A program made the position numbers and the translations under genes. This document shows, piece after piece, positions 58,262 through 64,000 of a stretch of DNA of 64,000 nt (its first letter is position 1; each line of letters starts with the position of its first letter). Origin of the DNA: Delphinapterus leucas (lineage: Eukaryota; Chordata; Mammalia; Artiodactyla; Monodontidae); NCBI RefSeq assembly GCF_002288925.2, contig NW_022098000.1, forward strand, positions 2,056,494 to 2,120,493. Reading direction: 5' to 3'. The notes beneath the pieces were generated by a model. The model saw only the letters and a program-made list of their open reading frames with translations. It searched no databases and was not told the DNA's origin.

Positions 58262-58960
58262 AGCCTGAATTTAGCTCTGGATATCAGTTACCTATTACTG
58301 CATAACAAGTTACCCCAAAACTTAGCTTAAAACAGTAACCATTTCATTCCATCTCCCAATTTTTTGGGTCAAAAATTAAGAAAAGGGGACTTTCCTGATG
58401 GTCCAGTGGCTAAGACTCCATGCTCCCAATGCAGGGGGCCCAGATTTGATCCCTGGTCAGGGAACTAGATCCCATATGTCACAAGTAAAATATCCCGCAC
58501 ACCAAAACTAAGACCCAGCAGAGCCAAATGAAAAAAAAAATTTTTTTTTTTTTTAAAAAGGATGCAGCTGGCAATTCCTCTGCTCCATGTGGCATCACAT
58601 GAGGTCAACAGGGGTACAGAGCTAGTGAACAGCCAGATCTGAAGAGGCCAGGAGGCTTCGCTCCCATGTCCGGCCCCTGGTGGGGTGGTGGCTCCAGGGC
58701 TGGGCTCAGCTGGGACTGTCGAGGCATTGAGACACGGCCTCTCCCACATGGTAGCTGCTGGTTTATGCTGGTTTCAGAACAGATCTCTCCCGCAAGCTGG
58801 TCTCAGCAAGTCTGGATGGACTTCTTACATGGCACCTCAGGGCGCAGGAGGGGGAAGCTGCCAAGTTCTTAGGGGCTGCCCCCAGACCCTGGCAGAGCAC
58901 CACTGCCACCACATTCTACTGATCAAAGTCCCTGTAGTAACAAAACCCCTTTATCCTATT
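58262..58960 (-). mobile_element. Old LTR (ERVL/MaLR-like), minus strand, split by a SINE
   Basis: Left of the SINE, 'cagttacctattactgcata' and 'taccccaaaacttagcttaa' are the reversed LTR end. Right of it, 'ctccatgtggcatcacatga' and 'tcccacatggtagctgctgg' continue the same LTR. Related to the plus-strand copy at 48360-48840. The open frames of 58465-58966 are incidental. Confidence 0.65.
58384..58558 (+). repeat. CHR-type SINE, truncated or divergent copy
   Basis: The head is 'ggggactttcctgatggtcc' with 'tttgatccctggtcagggaa'. It ends early at 'agacccagcagagccaaatg' and an A then T run. About 160 bases long, it lacks the middle 'cacaactactgagcc' region and is older than the other copies. It is nested in the LTR at 58262-58960. 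Confidence 0.82.
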
Positions 58961-59251
58961 GCATAATTACTTGTTTCTAATCTTCCAGGAGCTAGAAAAC
59001 AACTGAATTTTAAAGTAACTTCTCCTTTTACCCTTTGAATTATAACGTAAGAAGTGCTCATGGTCGGAATTGTCTAGTTGTCTATTCAACACTTACCTGT
59101 ACGTATCACTAATCCCTCACACTACACACAGAAAAGCAAGATTTGGACTAAAATCTGTGCTTATTCATTTTAATAAAACTCTAATATTCCAAATTCTCTT
59201 GACTTATCTTACACAATTGAAGTTCTTATTTTTTGTTATTGTACATGTACT

Positions 59252-59730
59252 TGTAGCCATCATTTTTTTAATTGAAGTATAGTTGATTTACAATGTTGTG
59301 TTAATTTCTGCTGTACAACAAAGTGACTCAGTTATACACATATACACATGCTTTTTTATTTAATATTCTTTTCCATTATCATAGGAAATGGTTTATCATA
59401 GGATATTGAATATAGTTCTGTATGCTATATAGTACATAGTATATAGCAGGACCTTGTTGTTTATTCATCCTATATAGAATAGTTTGCATCTGCTAACACC
59501 AACCTCCCACTCCAACCCTCTCCCAATCCCCTCCCCCTTGGCAACCACAAGTCTGTTCTCTATGTCTGAGTCTGTTTGTATTTCATAGATAAGTTCGTTT
59601 GTGTTGTATTTTAGATTCCACATATAAGTGGTATCATATAGTATTTGTCTTTCTCTTTCTGACTTACTTCACTTAGTATGGCAATCTCTAGTTGCATCCA
59701 TGTTGCTCAGGAAATGTAGCCATCATTTTT
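59252..59730 (-). mobile_element. 5'-truncated LINE-1 on the minus strand with perfect duplication
   Basis: In reverse, this is the last part of ORF2 and the 3' UTR: T-rich start, 'agttgatttacaatgttgtg', 'tatatagcaggaccttgttg', and 'gtatcatatagtatttgtct'. The 16-base flank tgtagccatcattttt occurs at 59252-59267 and 59715-59730. It is the only sizeable L1 in the same orientation as PRIM2. Confidence 0.95.
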
Positions 59731-59844
59731 AAATGGTTCAAAGGGATATTGGGGGAAAAGCCAATATTCTCCATATACACCATCTTTTACAAATCTCATG
59801 TAAAAGCTAGAATGGCAACTAAACATAACAATAATAATAATAAT

Positions 59845-60075
59845 AATGAGTTAACATTTACTGTGTGCTTATTATCTGCCAGGCACTGTTCTAAGAACTT
59901 TACATACAGTAACTTATTGAATGAAGCTTCCCAACTTTAGGAGGTAGTACTGTTATATTTTCTATTTTGCAGGCAAGGAATCCACATCAAAGAAGAAAAA
60001 CTAGTAAGTGGCAGCACCATATGTGGTATGGCACAGGAGCCTGTGCTCTGCACCCCCAGGCTGTATGACCTCTAG
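59845..60075 (-). repeat. MIR
   Basis: 'tattatctgccaggcactgt', 'aagaactttacatacagtaa' and 'actagtaagtggcagcacca' are MIR in reverse. A short (AAT)n tract precedes it at 59827-59847. Confidence 0.85.
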
Positions 60076-60079
60076 ATTA

Positions 60080-61557
60080 CCGCACTGAAACAGCACACTA
60101 CCCTTGATCCTGGTGCATGTCAAAGCAGGATTCATACGTCTATACCTCAGGTTCCCTTTCCTAACACCCTAGGTATACAGTGCAAAACCCCAAACATTTT
60201 CTGTTCCTGACTCAGATTAGGGGTAATGCATTCTTTATCTTAGTTTCCCTAGTCTTAATCCTAAATCAGCCACAGACACTTCACCAGTCTATAAACAGTC
60301 TTCTGTCTTTGCTCTTCCTGATAAAAAGACAAGCTAGGAAGAACCCAAAGGCTGGGATCCAAATTCTTGCTCAGTTACTGAACTAAGATGTTCCCCCTGC
60401 TTCCTGGCATTAACGCTGACGCACACCTGCTGACTTATTTCCTGCCACATCTCTTAGACTTGTTAAGGGGAGGATCTGGTCAGCTGTGAGAGGAGCCTGG
60501 CATACCTGTCTGTGATGAACCTGCCCGTTTCTATGCTTGGTTTGAAGGCACCCGCACAGGATTGTATCGGCTCCCTGTGCTGTCTGACTCACAGCAGGAG
60601 AAAAGAGCCAGTACAAAAATCAGAGACCCAAAGGACCAACAAAGTTACGACTAGAGACTCTAATGAGCTCAGTAAAAAAACAAAGTTCAATTCTTAAACT
60701 TCAGGAAAAATGAAATTCCTAATGACACTGTTAATATTGTATACACTGAGTCTTTGGCTCACAGTATCTATGGATTACCTTGCCCTATGTTACACTGAAA
60801 GTCTACAGATAACCACTGGTATTTGTTATCCCTTAAGTTTATATCCTAATTAGTTTGACAAGTTGATTTTAAATAAAGTCATCTTTGAAAGGTCCATCTA
60901 GATTTGTACAGATAATCAGCATCTGCTTCTAATCAAACTGAGATGATTAGCAAATTAAACCTTTTATTAGCATTTTGCATAATTTAGGCAAATTATGCTT
61001 CTTAGGTTTAAGAAGGTGAAACGGTAAATTTATCACTTAGATATTCCTTTAAATCTTTATTATCTAATTTTACCACATATACAGTAAAAATAAATATAAA
61101 TTAAGTTCAGCTTAGTTTGCTAAAACCTAGCACTTCACATTTAGGCTCATTCTGACATTTGGGGCGAATTAACACAAAATTCAGAAGAGAAGAAAAATAC
61201 ATATTTTATTTCAGTTTTCTCTATCAACTCCGCCAGAGGTCAACTTTACCCAAACTAGGTTCAAATAGCATTTTTTTAAGAAAAAGGAGGGAAGGATGAG
61301 AGAGTGAGGGAGGGGGCTTCCTTCCTTCCTTCCTTCCACTTTAGCCATTCAGTACTGTAGAAGCTGAAGTTAATTTCACAGATATTCAATCATAGTTTTA
61401 AAGAAAAGCACTCATAAAAAGGAAAGCAATCTGTCAGTTTTCTTTGTTAGACAAAGAGAAGCCAGCAGACAATAAAGTAGCAAAGCTGCCATCAGAACAA
61501 ACCAAGCTAACCCATTACTTTTACCTAAAGTAACTATATTCTCTAACACAAAGAGTG
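60080..61557. other. Unassigned sequence with a (CTTC)n tract
   Basis: A tetranucleotide (TTCC)n tract occurs at 61315-61338. No exon or other element is recognised. Confidence 0.45.
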
Positions 61558-61927
61558 ATGCTGACTGTTTTTTTAAACAGCCCATTCAGCTGCGTGAGTT
61601 TTTTTTCTTTGAAATTTATTTATTTATTTTTGGCTGCATTGGGCCTTCGTTGCTGCGCACGGGCTTTCTCTAGTTGCGGGGAGCAGGGGCTACTCTTCAT
61701 TTTGGTGCGCGTGCTTCTCAATGCGGTGGCTTCTCTTGTTGTGGAGCACAGGCTCTAGGCACGCGAGCTTCAGTAGTTGTGGCTCGTGGACTCACCAGTT
61801 GTGGCCCACAGGCTTAGCTGCTCCACGGCATGTGGGATATTCCCAGACCAGGGCTCAAACCCGTGTCCCCTGCATTGGCAGGCGGATTCTTAACCACTGC
61901 ACCACCAGGGAAGCCCCAATGCTGACT
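61558..61927 (-). repeat. CHR-type SINE, long form, minus strand, with possible 3' transduced sequence
   Basis: The body reads in reverse from 'ccaccagggaagcccc' at 61917 to an (ATTT)n tail ending near 61612. The 9-base flank atgctgact occurs at 61919-61927 and at 61558-61566. The latter lies 45 bases beyond the SINE tail. The sequence between (61567-61611) contains a non-SINE segment, 'aaacagcccattcagctgcg', followed on the far side by a T run of eight. Confidence 0.88.
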
Positions 61928-61930
61928 TTT

Positions 61931-63406
61931 TTAAAAAGCTATTTCCTCTCTTAACTGACCCAAAACACCCCACTGGCTAACAAAAGTAAGCAACTCAGAT
62001 TTGATAAACAATAGTCACATAATAAATAGCAAGCACTTGAGGGATGGTGGAGGAAGAATATATCATTTCTAACGTATATGGAACCCCAGCTTTTGATGAA
62101 GACATGGTCTTAGAGACAGCCCCTCTGTTCTAGAATTAATTCTCTTGCAAAAAAAAAAGAGGCAGCAAAATTCGAAAGTAGACTTTTCTCATGACTATAG
62201 ATAGCAACCTACTGAAAACTTCAAATAAATCATATCTTTATCCTGCTATAAATTCTACCCAAACTGTAGCTCTTTTATGTGTGTGTGTACACATGCCTGT
62301 GTGTCCGAGGAAGTGGTAAATAAAAAGAGGAGGGAAAAAAAATCATGCCAAGGTTATATTAAAAAGGGATACTAAAATGAATTCTAATCCATTTTAAAGG
62401 GTATACAACAAATTAAACAAAAACCAAGACAGACAGAATAAAACAAACAAGAAGCTATCCTTTCCAAATCCAAATTCTAATCCATTTGTACACAGATCCT
62501 GTGCATCTCTGAACACCCTGTATCTAGAAAATCCAAACAACAGCTCTGATATACACTAATCAACCAAACAGTACCAAAATTGTTTCTTTACGGACTTACT
62601 CAAGTGGCAATATTTTTAATATAATTTACAGTGCTTTGCATCTAGAGGCCCTCAGAAAATATTAGTAGGTTCATTGACTGGAAAAATCAAGTCTATATTC
62701 CAAGGGATGCTTTTTTTTAGGCATTTCATGGTGGGTCTCAATTAGACAAGGAATCAACAGGCTAATTCAGAGTAACTATAGCACTCTGAGGTAGTATGAC
62801 ATACATCCAACTGGAAAATAATAATTTCTCTTAACCCCTAAAATATCAACTGGACAACTAAAATGCAAGTGTAAAAAGTTAAAACCAGGTATGTAAGTGC
62901 CTAACATTGAGTCATATGTGTTTACTATTTAATAAACCCCTCTAATCACTTACTATTAAGGCAGAAGGAAGAAACATATAAACACCTGCAAAGCATGGAC
63001 TTCATTTCACTATTTGCTTTCCTTTTACACTGAACGGACTGTTGGAAGTTAAAGCACAGTGCTTTGGCTCCCCCAAATGACACTTCTAGAGCATAACAAT
63101 CCTGCCACAAAGAAAAGAAACAGATGCCAAATGCAACTGGGTTCCTGCAGCCCATCTGCATCAGAAGAAACCTGTCAAATACTCGATTCAATTCTAGTAT
63201 GATCACTCCTCATTTACCCAACTCTCAACCAATATATAGACCAAGAGTTTATCTTTAAGTCTCAAAAGGTGAAGGAATTATACAATAAAAAACAGAGAAG
63301 GAAAGTGAAGGTGAAACTACTACACCAAAGGTTGTGTCACAGAGGTTTTAACAGTCAAGAAAAATGAGAACTTTTTTAATAAAAATACCTTAAAGTGAAT
63401 TATATA
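61931..63406. other. Unassigned AT-rich intronic sequence
   Basis: No repeat is recognised. An open frame on the minus strand over 62946-63206 has no recognisable homology and no PRIM2 exon sequence. Confidence 0.45.
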
Positions 63407-63625
63407 CAGTTGACCCTTGAACAACATGGGTTTGAACTGTGTGGTTCCACTTATATGGGAATTTTTTTCCCAATAAATGTGTACAACATTTCTACACCAT
63501 CTACTGTTTGTTGATTCCGAGGATGGAGAACTACGGCCAACTGTAAAGTTACATGTGGATTTTTGACTCTGAGAAGGGGGGAGATGTCATCGCCCCTGAC
63601 CTCAGCATTGTTCAAGGGTCAATTG
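63407..63625. mobile_element. Pogo/Tigger-type MITE with intact inverted terminal repeats
   Basis: The ends 'cagttgacccttgaacaaca' and 'attgttcaagggtcaattg' are inverted repeats of about 23 bases, with a TA dinucleotide on each side (63405-63406 and 63626-63627). The interior 'tggttccacttatatgggaa' and 'gtggatttttgactctgaga' fits the family. It is non-coding. Confidence 0.85.
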
Positions 63626-63804
63626 TAATTATCACAAAAATTAGTTCCAAGACTACAACCAACCAGACCTTCAAAAACCAAACATAACAGCTAATTAGAT
63701 CACTTGCTTAATTTGAAACATTCAATACAACTTCTAAAGTTAGAAGTATTATTTAGTTTTGTTTTTACATGCATAACCAAAGTGCTTAATAAATAATAAG
63801 ATAG

Positions 63805-64000
63805 CTAACCTTCAGTAAACAGTTACTACATGACAAGCATTATGCAACTTACACAGGTAATTTCATTTGGTTTCACATCAATCCTACAAGGGATATACTA
63901 TGATGTTCTCTATTTTATGAGGAAGAAAATGAGGCACTGACAGGTTAGGTAACTTACCCAGGGACATAAGAAATCCACTATGAGATTACTCTTCCCAGGT
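63805..64000 (-). repeat. MIR, running off the window edge
   Basis: 'actacatgacaagcattatg', 'tacaagggatatactatgat', 'gaggaagaaaatgaggcact' and 'ggtaacttacccagggacat' are MIR in reverse. The right end lies beyond the window. Confidence 0.8.

Noticed and set aside
62946..63206. 86-codon minus-strand frame, tested as a possible PRIM2 or other exon
   Set aside because: Does not match any PRIM2 segment, and I see no flanking splice pattern or other homology.
1..64000. Ruminant origin
   Set aside because: No Bov-tA or BovB sequence noticed in 64 kb, which would be unlikely in a ruminant, whereas CHR SINEs with long A tails are frequent.

Overview
This window is vertebrate nuclear DNA, almost certainly from a whale, dolphin or close relative. 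At least eleven copies of a tRNA-derived SINE of the CHR type (Cetacea/Hippopotamus/Ruminantia) are present. Their heads read like 'gacttccctggtggcgcagtgg', and they come in a short form with a pure A tail and a long form ending in an (AAAT)n tail. L1 3' ends are of the cetartiodactyl type, and one mariner MITE is present. I saw no Bov-tA or BovB repeats, which would be abundant in a ruminant. There are no bacterial, phage or CRISPR features.

One host protein-coding gene is supported: PRIM2, the large (p58) subunit of DNA primase, on the minus strand. Two consecutive phase-0 exons lie at 35469-35564 and 33903-34040 with good splice sites, encoding 32 and 46 residues of the N-terminal domain. 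They are separated by a 1.43 kb intron holding a compact GC- and CpG-rich island (about 35041-35375). No other PRIM2 exon was found, so the rest of the window is probably flanking PRIM2 intron: 35.6-64 kb would be the upstream intron and 1-33.9 kb the downstream one.

Layout by position. 1-1.87 kb: 3' half of a young L1. 2-6.4 kb: MIR, SINE, hAT-like element, and an old L1 split by a MaLR-type LTR. 8.0-8.8 kb: L1 with a 5' inversion of the twin-priming type. 12-24 kb: four plus-strand SINEs or SINE-rich stretches, several L1 pieces (one with a smaller L1 nested inside), and one minus SINE. 25-31.5 kb: L2, MIR, a 32-bp minisatellite, a mariner MITE and an inverted 77-bp duplication. 32-33.7 kb: expanded SINE abutting an L1. 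33.9-35.6 kb: PRIM2 exons and CpG island. 36-38.9 kb: L1, Tigger-like and MIR. 38.9-45.36 kb: a nearly full-length decayed L1 with target-site duplications, a SINE and a (TG)n tract inside. 46-49 kb: two old LTRs and ancient repeats. 50-54 kb: microsatellite, L2, HAL1-like element split by a SINE. 55-64 kb: L2, SINEs on the minus strand, an LTR split by a SINE, a minus-strand L1, MIRs and a pogo/Tigger MITE.

Functionally, the only gene product is the primase subunit. The rest is retrotransposon and DNA-transposon history. The L1s lie overwhelmingly antisense to PRIM2, as expected for intronic L1s that have survived selection. No undescribed gene system was found. The observations most worth following up are the CpG island inside the PRIM2 intron, the inverted duplication around the mariner element, the twin-primed L1, and a SINE that may have carried 3' flanking sequence with it.
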